Under the pieces are notes generated by a model, which did no database searches, was not told the origin of the DNA, and saw nothing but the letters and a program-made list of their open reading frames with translations. Below are positions 1 through 11,784 of a stretch of DNA of 64,000 nt, in pieces. Position 1 is the first letter of the stretch; each line of letters starts with the position of its first letter. This stretch comes from Lactuca virosa (Eukaryota; Streptophyta; Magnoliopsida; Asterales; Asteraceae). Where the stretch lies: the NCBI GenBank assembly GCA_928212115.1, contig CAKMRJ010005523.1, positions 147,155,941-147,219,940 of the forward strand. Reading direction: 5' to 3'. The position numbers and the translations under genes are program-made.

Positions 1-744
1 AGACCCTACGACAAGATGCAGACCTTACCCATTCCCATGTGAAAGTGGGGAGAGATTACCATGGATTTCGTCACAAAGGTGCCAAGGATGGCACATGGAG
101 TTGATTCTATCTAGGTCATTGTTGATAGATTAACCAACAGTGTGCATTTCATACCGATTGCCGAGGGCATATCTGCTGAGAAGTTAGCTGACATCTACAT
201 TCGGGAGGTGGTAGTTCGGCAACGGTGTGCCAGTTTCAGTGGTTTCAGACCAGGATGTTCGTTTCACCTCCAGGTTTTGGAGGAAGTTTCATGAGTAATT
301 GGGTACTCAGATAAGTTTTAGTACAACATATCATCCCCAAACTGACGGCCAAAGTGAACGGACGATCTAGACACTTGAAGATATGCTCCGGGCTTGTGTG
401 CTAGATTTTGGATGGAGTTAGGATACTTACCTTCCACTGGCCAAGTTCTCCTACAACAATAGTTATCATGCCCGTATTGAACAACCGTCGTTTGAGTTGT
501 TGTATGGAAGGAGGTGCAGGACCCCGGTTTGCTAGGGGGAGGTCATACATCGGGTCATGGGGAGTATTGAGGTTATACTCAAGACCACTGAGTTGACTCA
601 GCAGGTGTGCGACAGGTTGCGAGTCGCGCAGAGACGACAGAAGAGTTATGTAGATCGGCGACGTTCGGACCTCGAGTTTCAGGTAGGAAATTTATTCCCG
701 GCAGCAGAGTTCTAGGGCGAAGTCTAGTTCTAGTAGGGAAGTGT
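1..744 (+). pseudogene. G1 integrase remnant (Ty3/gypsy chromovirus pol, 3' end)
   Basis: This is the tail of a Ty3/gypsy polyprotein cut by the left window edge. Translated fragments match the integrase core of G4 in the same window: the ITMDF-like start near base 54, a VIVDRL-type segment, the motif for residence of HPQTDGQ near 335 and the QKSYVDRR segment near 640. Integrase would join the element cDNA to chromosomal DNA. The frame is broken by a TGG-to-TAG type stop near 113, by indels near 220-300 and by further stops. At about 690 the reading jumps from the region before the chromodomain straight to the extreme C-terminus, so about 430 bp including the chromodomain are missing compared with G4. 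It is a dead copy. The family assignment is firm; the lineage within the chromoviruses (probably Tekay-like) is inferred from resemblance to G4. Confidence 0.85.
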
Positions 745-2275
745 TGTAACATCTTGATTGCCACGTATTTTCCAATTTGACCCTTGGTTGGTGCTTGTTT
801 TACAAAGTTGGACCCTAAGGGGAAATTTTGTAATTTTGGTCGTTGCTTGCGTACGCTGGGCGTACTTTCAGTACGTTGGGCGTACGTAGCCAGGGTGCAA
901 ACCCTAATTTTTTGGGTTTGGACCCTATTTAAGCAGCTTTATGGCCTCATGCACCGTCTTATCTTCAACCCCCTTCCTCATTTCAAAACCCTAGAGTGTG
1001 TGAGTGCCTTGTGAAGCTTGAAGAGCCTTTTGGTGTAATTTTGGAGATTTTGGAGAAGAAAGAAGAACCTTGAGGTTGTGGTGTCTCACTCAAGGCCTTG
1101 GATCCAGCATCTACTTCCCTTTGTACATCTTTTGGAGGTATAAAGCTCCAACCTTGATGAGTATTTTAATTAGATCTAATTTTAGCTTAACGTTTTGTCC
1201 CAATCTTGATCTTTGTGAGTATGGACTACTCCAAGACATTTGAGTTGTCCTCTCAGATGTTTTAGGGTGTGTTATATCATAAAAATGTGATCTTGGACAA
1301 TGATTTCTTCCCATGCATGGTCTAGGTTGTCTTAATCGGTCAAGAAGCTAGGGTTTTAAGATCTTAATAGCCATGCAAAACCATAAAGTTGGAAACTTTA
1401 TGGTTAAGATCACCTTTTAGGGTCTAGATATGGAATTTGGGGATAAGTGTTTAAGGATTAAGCACTTATTGGATAAAGTTGGGAGCACGCGCATATGTTG
1501 GGCATACCAAGGGGTACGGTGCTTGTACATGGTCAGCTCCCCTATTCTGGTTAGCCAAGTGTTACGCCCCTCGTTCGTTTTGTGTTCGCCTAACGTACTT
1601 ACCGAGTCAACTCGGTTGAGTTAGTCGACTTTGACCAGGATTTTGACTAGGGTTTGACCTAGGGGTATTTTAGGTACTTTGATTTGTATGTTGAGTTTAT
1701 GTCACTCAATTCATTAAGGTGGCCGGTGGAGTTGATCTTGGAGTGCGTGCTATTCAGTTTTCTCATCTGTCTGTGAGGTCAGTTTTCTTACTGTATCCAT
1801 CGGTCGAAGGGACCAATGCCGGCCAATTATCATATGTTTGGGTCGAAATAGACCCTAGGGCGGGGCCCACTATTGTATGATCGGGTTGGAAGATACCCTT
1901 GGGTGGGGCCCATATGTGTTGATCGGGATTAAAATACACCCCAGGGGGAGGCCCTAGGGTGGGGCTCATATATATATATATATCGGGTTGGTTAAACCCC
2001 AGGGTTAAGCTAGTTGTATGTTTTGGTATGTGGTACTTTGGGGAACTCACTAAACTTTGTGCTTACAGTTTATATTTATGGTTTCACGTACTTCTAGTTC
2101 GAAAGGGAAGGGCCCGACGTGATGGCACAACATCCTCCCCTCATGATTTTGCATTCTGAATAATTATACTCTGATGTTTTGAATATTATGACTTGGTTTT
2201 TTGATTTGAACAATTGATGAATGAATTGATTAACTTCCAAATGAAAAATGTTATTACTGTTTTTGGGACGTTACA
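745..2275 (+). repeat. G1 3' LTR
   Basis: The LTR begins TGTAACATC directly after the pol remnant and ends GGGACGTTACA, giving the expected TG...CA borders and about 1.53 kb. A TATA-like stretch (ctatttaag) lies near 926. Two imperfect dyads starting GTACG and ending CGTAC begin at 851 and 871, exactly 20 bp apart. A block at 2040-2066 (GGGGAACTCACTAA...GTGCTTAC) recurs in the LTRs of G2 and G4. The partner LTR is outside the window, so no target duplication can be checked; the five bases after it are aagaa. Confidence 0.8.
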
Positions 2276-2480
2276 AAGAAGTTCTTCAAGAAGAATTTCT
2301 CAAGGTTTAGAGGTAATAATGTGAGAACTAGTAGTGGAGGGAGTGGATACAAATGAGGAAACTCATATGTTGAGAAAAAACAAAAGTGAAGGAGCCAAGA
2401 GTTATCAACAGGAAGAAGAGAAGAAGGAAAAGAAGTTGTTAGGAAATTTAGGTTTTAGTTATCAATTATGGACTGACATA
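2276..2480 (+). pseudogene. Gag-like coding scrap, frameshifted
   Basis: Directly after G1 a reading frame gives KKFFKKNFSRFRGNN and then stops at 2354; the next frame continues with a Glu/Lys-rich stretch (QQEEEKKEKKLL) to about 2470. Basic-then-charged sequence of this type is seen upstream of the zinc knuckle in some retroelement Gag proteins, and G1 appears to have inserted into it. No zinc knuckle follows and downstream sequence is non-coding. The identification is weak; it could equally be a scrap of a host gene. Confidence 0.25.
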
Positions 2481-2815
2481 ATCAATATTGTATCGGCATT
2501 GTACATGTCATACTTACATTCTGGACTTCTTTCATGATTCCAGACCGAATTTGTACATTGTGGATACATAGTTTGGAATATTTTTCTCTATATATCCTAT
2601 GTTTTCCATCATTTTTTCTTTCACTTACAATCAAGATTTGCTTACTTTCATAACCTTTAAAGAACCAACCCTGCTAGTTTCAACAGCATCAATATAGATT
2701 TTATGGATCAATTTTAGTATTGTTTTGTGGCTATTGGATGTGTGGTAAGAAACATTTTTCCAAATTTTAATTGTTTATTTTCTAATTTCTTTACAATTAG
2801 CGTGACAAGAAAATA

Positions 2816-3070
2816 TCGGTTCATACATTCCTCGTGTTCATGTTTCTAGTGATCTTTATAGGCGGTGTGCTTCTGAGAGGAGACTACATACGCTCAATGT
2901 TCATAGTGGTTGCTATGAATGAAAACCACCATACCCTACCTATAGTGTTTTGTCTGGAATGACCGATAGTATCAACGTATGTACTTGGTTCCTATTGAGG
3001 CTTAAGGAATGTCTTAGAAACAGTGGGGAAGTTGCGTTCATAACCAAGATGAAACTTATGATTCAATTTT
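2816..3070 (+). pseudogene. MULE (Mutator-like) transposase fragment
   Basis: Two overlapping frames together give the central MULE transposase motif: a GVLLRGDY-IRSMFIVVAMNENH segment at about 2858-2930, then after a one-base shift near 2956 a segment reading MTDSINVCTWFLLRLKEC and ending VAFITKM near 3050. In MULE transposases this is the part around the second catalytic aspartate: a G-x-Y/L block, VAMDGNNQ-like residues, LPIAFG-like residues, then W-FL--LK and a final ISDRH. Here the ISD is degraded to ITK. No terminal inverted repeats or transposase ends are visible nearby. A relic of a DNA transposon older than the retroelement nest is the best reading; recognition is by eye only. Confidence 0.6.
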
Positions 3071-4634
3071 CACTTAGTTATGTCTTTCTATATGCATTTC
3101 ATAATTATTGTTGTAATAGCGTGACTTTAAGTTTGCAGTCTAGCATTGGTCGAAGTAGAGTAATATAATCTTTTTCGTAGAAGACAAGCAAATCATATAT
3201 AATGTCTTATTTTGAACAAAAAGTTGGTAGACTACATGGTACGTAATTATTATACCTACTTGTGATTTTTACCAACTATTTTTCTAACTATTACGATTTT
3301 AGGCAGTGTACCTTTTCGCAAATAATATAGCACTAACAGTCGGGTATCGAACACATGGAACGGATTTAATTAACTAATTTAACTACTACAAATTAACCTA
3401 AAACAAGCAAAAGTTAATTGAGTTTTTATCTGATTTTGCAAGTTCAAACAAACTTAATCACTTAACTATCAAATTTAATCAGTTACTAAAAACACTTCTG
3501 TTTAGTTCGAATCCACTTCTCCTTTATGGTTAGCTACTAAATATGGATTATTAAAGTTGGTTACCAAATATTAAATATTAGTAATTTAAGTCCAAATTTA
3601 CTAATGTTTCACTAATTCATGTAAAACTATGTATGGTCATACACAAGCAAACACAGAATCAACTATTGATTATGGATGAGCTATGTAGGATTTATTTAAC
3701 AAACATAATTATGGCCATAATTTATGTTCTCCAGCACAACTAAATTCAATTACTTTGATTATTTATCTAAGATTGGGTCGATCCTAGCTCTAGCAATTCA
3801 GTGGTCACTAAATCACTAGGTGCCAAGTTCATGTAATTTAATAGTCACTAAGCTACACAGATAATGAATTCAAGCAATTAAAGTATCGAATATTAGCATG
3901 CTAGGTAGTAATAATCAAACACAAGCACATAACCAACTATTAAATTCATAATAAATTTAACTAATCCATAGAGTTAAAGCTTCATCTAGCTAAACATAAG
4001 CAGCTAGATTCAGCTACTCATGGATGAAAACACACACATAAATCGAATAAATAAAGACATGATTAAATGTACCAAGCTAAAATGATGATTATAATCTTCA
4101 ATCTCTAGATCTTTAATCAATTCTCCTTCCTTGAATGCTTAGACTTGGTTTCTCTGATTAAATTTCCTCCAAGAATCTCTTTCTGAATCTTCCAAGTCTC
4201 CAAAAAGCCTCCTTAATTCGTAAGTGCTAATGATTATATATAGTTTTGGTAATTATACCTCTCACGTCGTGAGCTTGGTTGTTATCTGTATCGAACACGG
4301 ACTCTGACCTCCGCATGTCAATCTTCTAGAATCTCGTGGCTCACGTTGTGAGATGTGATTCCTCACATCGTGAGATTGACTTTTTAAGCTAGAATCTTCT
4401 CTTTTTAAACTCCAATCCTCCAAAGTTCCAATTCTTGTCGCTTTAGGTCCTTTATCTTCAAGAATGTTCCTTTTGGATGTAAAATATAATTCAATCTCAT
4501 AAGTACCATATATCTTTGAAAATAACCAAAATATTAATCAAAATGCATTAAAATATTGCCTAAAAATGTGTATAAATATGACAATATCACTACAACATGC
4601 CTTTTAGATCTTACATGATCATGAATGTGATTAG
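3071..4634. other. AT-rich non-coding interval with three CTCAC/GTGAG dyads
   Basis: No reading frame of interest is present. The stretch at 3320-3450 (a GTCGGGTATCGAACACATGG phrase followed by ATTAACTAA-rich sequence) resembles non-coding repeat DNA common in plant retroelement derivatives, but I cannot name a family. Three short dyads, CTCACGTCGTGAG near 4261, CTCACGTTGTGAG near 4340 and CTCACATCGTGAG near 4364, look like the dyads in the LTRs elsewhere in this window and suggest that this too is part of an old element. Confidence 0.4.
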
Positions 4635-4832
4635 ATTGGAAATATCGGTGATGTAAAATGTGCGAGGGCCTTTTTCCTTAACATTCATTTCAATGTAATG
4701 AACCTTGATATTCTAGATGTCAAACATGTTATCAATATCAAACCATTACCTAAAGGCACGAATGAACCACTCCCAGCTAAGATGTCATATGACATTTTCG
4801 AAGCGATGATGGAAGCTAAATACGCCAACTAA
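4635..4832 (+). pseudogene. Possible degenerate exon, unidentified
   Basis: An open frame of 65 codons between two stops carries a protein-like composition (Ile/Asn/Lys-rich, ending EAMMEAKYAN then TAA) in otherwise AT-rich non-coding DNA. It has no ATG near its start, no motif I recognise and no obvious continuation, although a second short stretch at about 4953-5045 on the same strand reads like a coiled-coil segment (VDAEIDILRAEADRLANVIR). It may be an exon remnant of a captured or decayed gene. Function is unknown. Confidence 0.25.
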
Positions 4833-5215
4833 AGAGACTAAAAAATGAGTCAGACACTTAATTACCGTTCAAAAATTCTAGCATAACATGTGAAAGAAAA
4901 AGAAATAATGGGCAAATGAAACCTAGAAAAAAACTAAGATATGTGAGAAATGGATTCGAGGTGTGGATGCGGAGATTGATATACTTCGGGCAGAAGCAGA
5001 CCGTCTTGCAAATGTTATTAGAATAATAGGATCTTTTATTAAATAAAAACAAGCTATGTATCAATTTCAATTTTTGGATGTGTCCCGGAAGTTAAGTATA
5101 TTATAGTTTTGTAAGGTTTTTTTAATGCTAATGAAAAGTATTGACGTTCATGAAAAGCATAACAATTTACATATTTAAGTTAAAAATGACATTACATTTT
5201 CTTTATTTAGACTAG

Positions 5216-5522
5216 ACTCACAGAACTACTTGGGACTTGCATACGGTGCAAAAAAGCAGTGTCTACACGAACTTCAAACAATTATATGTACCTTTCAATT
5301 AGGGAAAAAGTCGTATCAAGCATTTCCCATCGCTCGTTTACTGTTGCACTTGCCCTACGTGCTTTTTTAGTACTTTCCATTGAGTTGACAAACTCTTGTA
5401 TATCTTCAGACATTGTAATGATGGACATTTTCATATTATACAACACTAACTTTCTATGCTCTACGACTGTAGAAGGCGGTAATGAGATTTCTTATACTAC
5501 CAATTTCTCTTTCGCACGTTGA
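5216..5522 (-). pseudogene. Possible degenerate coding fragment, unidentified
   Basis: Read on the minus strand, this interval gives a charged, helix-like sequence around ITMSEDIQEFVNSMESTKKA with ERWEMLDTTFSLIERYI downstream and two interrupting stops. The residue mix looks like real protein rather than shadow sequence, but no family is recognised and no neighbouring exon can be joined to it. The plus-strand frame of 87 codons over the same bases is less protein-like. Treat as a candidate relic only. Confidence 0.2.
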
Positions 5523-5682
5523 AAATCACGAATAATTTCTAACGCAGTCCTATCAGCAAGACTATGTTATCTATCTGAGGTCAATGGATAGAACTTCACA
5601 TTCTATTAGTAGAGGTGGCGCAACAATGATTGAATTATAAAACAGTAACTAGTCTAAAATAATAGGTTTCTTTAAACTTGAT

Positions 5683-7359
5683 TGTAACACCTCAAAATTT
5701 AGACCAAATTTTTCATTTTTAGTTCACCAAAATCAGAGTTTCAAAACCAAGTTATCAATTACATAATTATCCCAAAACAACTAGTATCACAAATATTAGA
5801 GTTCATAAACATGTCCAAATAGTAAATCTCCCAGCGCGTGTGTATAATCAGACCTTCGCCTTCCCGCGGTCCTCAGAAGTACCTGCCACATATAAATCAA
5901 CAATTGTAAGCACTAAGCTTAGTGAGTTCCCCAAGATACCACATACATAAAAAAAACTATGGGTTATCAGCAACCCTGAGGACTATCAGTAGTCCCATTA
6001 AGCTAACAGCACGCCCGATGGGTTATCAGCAACCCTGGTTGGCTATCATCAACCTCAGTCACATATAAATAGCACAACATAACCATAACAGCTAGACCTA
6101 GCTGGTCATCATAAATACAGCTATCCTACCACACAGGTAAGAGTAAGTGAGGAGACTCACCTGATACTGACGACACGAAAACCTAGCACCCAAACTGTCG
6201 GATCTAGACTCCGCCTAGTCAACAAAATAATTAACCCTAATTAATAATTAAGGTCCAGAAACTCACTTGTGAGTCCAAATCCAACGGCTAAACCTTCTAA
6301 GGGCAAAAGGACCATTTCCCTTCTCATGGTCCAAAAACCCTAAATCTTGACCAAGGGTCAAAGTCAACAAAAGTCAACGCTCAGCGAGTACGCTGAGCGT
6401 ACCAATCTTTACGTTGGACGTATAATGAAGCCAGGTTTCATTGGGGAAGGATCTAGCTACGTTACACGTAGCCAGGAGTACGCCCGACGTACTCCGTCTG
6501 CCTCTACTTCCACCAAGTTAGTGTCTTAATACTTTAAGACAACTAACCCAGCCACAAATCAGACTAATCTAAGATTTCTTAATCCATAAATTCATTAGCT
6601 TTAAGCCTTTGCATGGCTAGGAAGGACCCAATGCAACAATCTTTAGCTTCTAATGCACTCTAAGCTACTTTACTCATGCATGAACCAAAGGGAATGATCA
6701 AGGAACCATTTTTATGAATCTAAAGGCCTTAAAATGCATGAAAGGACAGCTACAATTCCCTAGAGTGCTCCAAACTCATGAAGGTCCAATGTTGGGGACA
6801 AAAGTTCATTAAACTTCAAACATGGAGATCTAAAGAAATGCTTGCCAATGTATAAACTTCATACCCGGAAATGATGCACAAAGAGGGAAGGTTTTTGGAT
6901 CTACAAGCTTGCTAGCACCCACTCCGTCTTCTCAACCTTCATTCTTCCACTACAAGCACCAAGAACACTTAAAAACTTGCAAAAGCTCACACAAGGACAC
7001 GACTCAGGATTAGGATTTTAGAGAGGGTATGGAGGCTGATAAGGATCCTCAAAATGAAGACATAATGTTCTTTAAATAGGGGAAACCATTAAAATTAGGG
7101 ATTGACATATGGGCTAGTACACCCGGTGTACCACACGTACGCCCGACGTACCACACGTACGCCCGGCGTACCACACGTATGCCCAACGTACTAGATGACC
7201 ATCCACGATCATACACACTGCATGAGTACATTGCACGTACTCATACGTACGCCCTGTATACGACCAATTCTACAAGTATTTTTCTTTAAGGGACAAAATA
7301 TGCCATTTTTGATAAAGATTCAAGAGATAATAAAATATACATGATTTCGGGATGTTACA
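5683..7359 (-). repeat. G2 3' LTR (minus-strand element)
   Basis: On the minus strand the LTR starts TGTAACATCCC at 7359 and ends GGTGTTACA at 5683, about 1.68 kb with TG...CA borders. It follows the G2 chromodomain region as expected of a 3' LTR. Four GTACG-type dyads begin at 7117, 7137, 7157 and 7177, an exact 20-bp period. The GGGGAACTCACTAA...GTGCTTAC block shared with G1 and G4 lies at 5906-5932. A TTTAAATA-type box sits near 7070. The five bases left of it are ttgat; the matching duplication would lie beyond the right window edge. Confidence 0.85.
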
Positions 7360-7896
7360 ATTCTCCCCCACTAGAATCAGACTTCGCCCTCGAATTCATC
7401 CGTAGGAAACAACTCTGGATAATGCTCACGCATCTCGGACTCAGGTTTCCACGTCCATTACGAACCGCTCCGGTGTTGCCACTGAACTTTGACCAAGTTC
7501 ACAACCTTGTTCCTCAAGGTTTTCACTTTCCGATCTAAAATGGCCACAAGCTTTTCCACATAATTCAGGCGATCATCGACCTGAATGTCCTCCAAAGGGA
7601 CCACAACTATCTTGTCACCTATACACTTCCTCAACTGGGAAACTTGGAAGGTATCATGAATCCGTCTCAGCTCCAACCGGTAGGCCACCTTGCCCACACG
7701 AGCCAAAACTCGGAAAGGGCCAACGAACCTAGGGCCCAACTTTCCCCGCTTCCTGAAGCAGATGACACCCTTCCATGGTGACACCTTTAGGAGCACAAGT
7801 TCTCCCACTTGAAACTCTAGCTCAAAGCGTCGCCGATCCGCATAACTCTTCTGGCGGCTCTGTACTGTCAGCAATCTCTGTTGAACCTGCTGTATA
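7360..7896 (-). pseudogene. G2 integrase C-terminus with chromodomain (split part 2)
   Basis: Minus-strand reading gives the integrase C-terminal GPF/Y-like segment (GKLGPRFVGPFRVLARVG), a short spacer, then a chromodomain-like tail with LVKVQWQHR near 7470. Chromodomains in this position direct chromovirus integration to particular chromatin in the families studied. The reading begins in mid-integrase at the G3 insertion point: the other half resumes at 61071, and the pair of GTATA duplications at 7892-7896 and 61066-61070 shows they were once continuous. A short purine-rich stretch next to the LTR (reverse of ttctccccca, 7361-7370) is the expected polypurine tract. Confidence 0.85.
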
Positions 7897-10114
7897 TGTA
7901 ACACCCGCATTTCTAGGCTAAGCATCAATATGTGATGTAATAGTTAGGGTCAATAATTGTAACTCATTTTGAAGTAATAAAGAGGAATTACTTGAATATT
8001 ATGTGAATTATGTGATTTTATGTGCATTATACTTAATTATAAGATATAATAAATTAAGAATGAAAATAAGCGCCAAAATCAAAATGTTAGATAAACTCAA
8101 TATACATGAAGAAATTTGTAGTGGTCGTGACAAGGATTCCAGAGATATAAAGAACGCCGAAATCCGAGTTGTAATGAAGAACTTATGACATGTCGAAGTT
8201 TCGCGACAAAAAAGGCATGACGCTGTGTGAAGTAAAAAGTGAGTTTACGATAAAGTGATTTTTTAGTCTTAACGATCTAAACGAAAGTCGTAGTATACGT
8301 TAAACCGAAAGCGTGCATAAAAAGAACGTCCAAATCTGACTTCGTATGAGGAAGTTATGAATTTTCTAAGATTTGGCACAACAGTGTGTAGCCCGGAGTT
8401 CGAATTTTAGATCCAGCAATTTTTAGCCGATGCAACCTAAATGAGAATTGAATATCTCATTAATAGGAGATCAACGATAAAAAGACAGTTGAAAACGGAG
8501 TCTGTATGTAGAAGTTATGAATTTTACACGGTCGTTAAACAATGTAATCTTCTCATACTGTTAAATTTAAAATCAGTCAAGAATTAGCCAATATAGTCAA
8601 AAGGTGAGTTGTAGATCTTGACAATACCTACGTGTGGATATAAATAACGTCGAAAACGGAGATCGTATGCGAAAGTTACGAGATTTAGAAGTCGGAAGGG
8701 TGCTGCAGCGAAGTGGGTGACGTGGCGCAATCTGAGCCATTGCTTTCTCCCCACCAGATGTCGAAACGTGGCACCAACTCGACGAATTGGACCAGAAACT
8801 CGACGAGTTTGGGGCCAGAAACTTGATGATTTTGGTCATAAACTCGGCGATTTCTTCACTTTTTCAACCTATAAATACCACCCGAGAGTTCCTTCATTTT
8901 TCACACCTTAAATCCATTCTTCTTCTCTCTACTCACTCTCTAAACCTCCCAAAACACCCCCAAAAGCCTAGGAAACTTCCCTAGCACTTGAAGAAAGCCT
9001 TGGAGCACCCAAAGGCTCCGAGAAAAAGAGTTTTTTGGTTCAGACACTCTGCCCCCCGCAGAGTCCGGTTTTCAAGCAAACCTCCCGGATTCGTCGAACC
9101 GAAGCGTTGTGCAAGTTGGAATCACAACCTTATCAAGTGAGTGCATAGTTACTTTCATCTTCCACATAGATCTGAAGTATTTTATATAAATTACGTGTTA
9201 TATGTGCATATTATCTGTTTACTTGAGATCTTTGCTGAATGAAATATTTAAACTTTGGTTTTCAGATCTAAACTGTATATGTATTTTATACCTTGAGATC
9301 TATACTGGATGAAAGATTTAAACTTTTTTTTTCAGATCTAGACTGAATATATCTACAATTATGTTGGGTAAAACATGGGTAGATAAAATAGTTAATGTGT
9401 GATGAAATAAAATGATGAGAGGCGTCGATGTTGACGATGTTCCAGTCATCTAGCGGAGCATAGATGACGACCACATACTTTTCTAGACAGTGTAGTGGAA
9501 CACTATCAGGCTCGCAACTTGTAGGTGTTTGTGAACGATGTGTTCACCGGTGTACTTCATCCCCCTCATGGTTGCCTTATTTGACATAAATTGCTGAGGT
9601 ATCCCCTAAGCAGTGTTGTCGACGCGATGAAAATCCTTAGGCTAGGTCCCTTATAATAGATGCCTTAGGGACGTAAAGTGAGGATAACGGTAACGGTTAA
9701 TCGGGTTGCATGATTTGATGAAAATAATAATAAACTTATTTATTGTGGGTTGAACCCTTATGTGCTCACCAGGCTCCCCGGCCTGACCCACTAAGTTTCT
9801 TGTATTACAGGTAGTGACACAAGAGCATATATGCGATGATCTGATGAAAGATTATGGATTATAGGCCAGTAGTAATAAATAGAAATGTTGTAAGGCCTAT
9901 GTTGTTTTAGGTTTATGATTTTGATCTGTATTAACAATAACATCTCGAGTTTTGTAATGTAATGAAAATACATTTCTTCAGAAATTCTTGATAAATTCTT
10001 TATCATGTTTTTGGGAACAAATTCCGCAACATTTTTCTTTAAAAGTATACTCTGATTTTCAAATAAAGCATAAACAAATCAGTATTTTCTGGCCGTGAAA
10101 ATGGGGATGTCACA
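7897..10114 (+). repeat. G3 5' LTR
   Basis: Starts TGTAACACCC, ends GGGATGTCACA, about 2.2 kb, and aligns throughout with the split 3' LTR at 41442-42987 plus 60470-61065. A TATA box (tataaata) lies at 8870-8877 and is conserved in the 3' copy at 42339-42346. Just upstream are four decayed ACTCG-type dyads starting at 8777, 8798, 8821 and 8842, matching intact or near-intact ones in the 3' LTR. A GTGAGT donor-like site follows CTTATCAA near 9138. Confidence 0.95.
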
Positions 10115-10116
10115 GT

Positions 10117-10128
10117 TGGTATCTGAGC
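10117..10128 (+). other. G3 primer binding site (tRNA-Met type)
   Basis: TGGTATCTGAGC begins two bases after the 5' LTR. It matches the initiator tRNA-Met primer sequence used by G4, G5 and C1 (TGGTATCAGAGC) with one difference. The mismatch may be decay or a variant primer. Confidence 0.8.
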
Positions 10129-10481
10129 ATCAGTTTAAGCGAACTAGGAATCTGTAGGATTTCTAGACTTAAACTTAGAATGCTAAGTGATGATTGTGAG
10201 ATGAGTGTCTGCTACATTTTAGACACGAGCACTAGTTTATTTTAGGAAAGATGCCTACAATGCTTTTATATGCTAAATGCTTTCTTTTTGCCTTATATGC
10301 TATTATTTGTTCGGATCTACGGTCTGTTGCCGACCGAATTTGGAAACCTTATGTGTTTAGGATTCTAAGCGTTCGATTACGATATTAGAACTAGCATGTA
10401 ACATTTCGGAGTGATAAGGAGGATTTAAACGTTTATCGTAAATAAAGATCTAAATTCACCTACTTTGGTGTATAGATCGAA
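10129..10481 (+). other. G3 untranslated leader
   Basis: Non-coding sequence between the primer site and the first gag ATG. No open frame of note or repeat is seen. Confidence 0.6.
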
Positions 10482-11672
10482 ATGGAAAGAACCTGAAGTG
10501 GACTCGGAAATGCAAATAGGAACAGGAATCAGCAGCCTCGTCCCCAAGTGAATGAGCAAGTGTCGATAGTAGAAGCTGCACTTGAGCCAATCACGATGGC
10601 TGGTGTACAAGCCATGATTCGGGCTATGATGGCTGAACAGAGGGAAGAAATGAGATAATTGTTGCTGAATAACAAGGATAAACCTTCGATACCTGTTGAA
10701 CAACCAGAACTGAATGACAGACAGTCAGAAGAAGGGGACTACAGTAGGACCGTTGGTCAAGCTGAACCGCCAATGGTTAGGAGGAACAACCAAAATGAAG
10801 GAGTCGAGAGGAACGAATGCAAGTATAAAGACTTCAAAACTTGCAAGCCATCGACTTTCACTGGGAAAGAAGATCCAATTGGAGTTATGGACTAGATATC
10901 GGTGATGGAGTTGGCCTTCATGACATGTGGTTGCAAAGGCAAGCTACAAACCACATTTGCAGTGCGTCAGTTCAGAGGTGGCGTTGTTCGATGGTGGAAC
11001 ACTTTGGGGAAGACCATAAGCCCCAATGAGCCCCTGCAACTGACTTGGGTAGATTTCTTAGTGCACTTCAAGCGCAAGTACTGCTCGGCTCAAAATCTGA
11101 TTGAGCCAGAGAACCAATTCCTGACATTGAAGAAGGGAAGCATGTCCATTGATGAATACACCAATTCCTTCATAGACAAAATGGATTTTGCTTTGTGCAT
11201 CGTCCCAGACGAGCTGAAGAAATTCGACAAGTACACAAAGGGACTTCCATGGGAGTATGTTGTTCCAGTCCGCCAGACACCTACTCTGGAGGCAACTATC
11301 TGGGCTGCCAAGTCTGTTGAAGAGATGATCAAGGGAAGAGCCGCCATCAAGGTTGACGTTGGCAAAAAGAGGAAGTTTGAGAGATCTGCAAGGTCTAACA
11401 AGAAGAACAAGTCTGGTTCAAGGAAGTCTGGAGGAGGAGGAAGCAAAGCAAAGTGGTACGAGAAGTGCAAGAAAAAGCACTTTGGAAAATGTGACGGAGA
11501 AGTCACCTGTTTTAAGTGTGGAAATCATGGGTGCTATGCCAATGAGTTCACCTTCAACAAGAAAGTCTGTTATGGGTGCAATGAAGAAGGGCACATTTCG
11601 AGGGTCTGCCTGAAGAAGAAGGAGGCAGCAAGGCCCAATGTCCCACCGAAGTCGAAGGCGAGAGCTTTCTAG
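10482..11672 (+). pseudogene. G3 gag (capsid/nucleocapsid), interrupted
   Basis: A single frame from ATG 10482 carries Gag. The capsid-like part includes the conserved WW of the retrotransposon gag domain (VVRWWNTLGK, near 10990) and the YTNSF/LKKGSMSIDEY segment; the C-terminus is basic and holds two CCHC zinc knuckles, CFKCGNHGCYANEF (one irregular last position, F for C) and CYGCNEEGHISRVC. Gag would package the RNA in virus-like particles in the cytoplasm. In-frame stops occur at 10494, 10656 and 10893, and a TAG at 11670 separates Gag from protease in the same frame. Non-functional. Confidence 0.9.
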
Positions 11673-11784
11673 ATGACACTAGAAGCCACAAAGGATGCAA
11701 CAGCTGTCGCTTCAGGTACCTTTCTTGTAAATGGATTGCCTGCCAATATATTATTTGATTTCGGAGCAAATTACTCCTTTATAT
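11673..11784 (+). pseudogene. G3 protease, first part (split by C1)
   Basis: The frame of gag continues into GTFLVNGLPANILFDFGANYSFI, the start of the aspartic protease. The usual D-S/T-G triad is FDFG here, so the serine or threonine has been lost. C1 is inserted directly after the YSFI codons; the frame resumes with SHKVGG after 19733. The duplication tatat at 11780-11784 and 19728-19732 proves the join. Confidence 0.9.

Noticed and set aside
5259..5522. Plus-strand 87-codon frame
   Set aside because: Its composition is less protein-like than the minus-strand reading of the same bases; listed instead as a weak minus-strand fragment.
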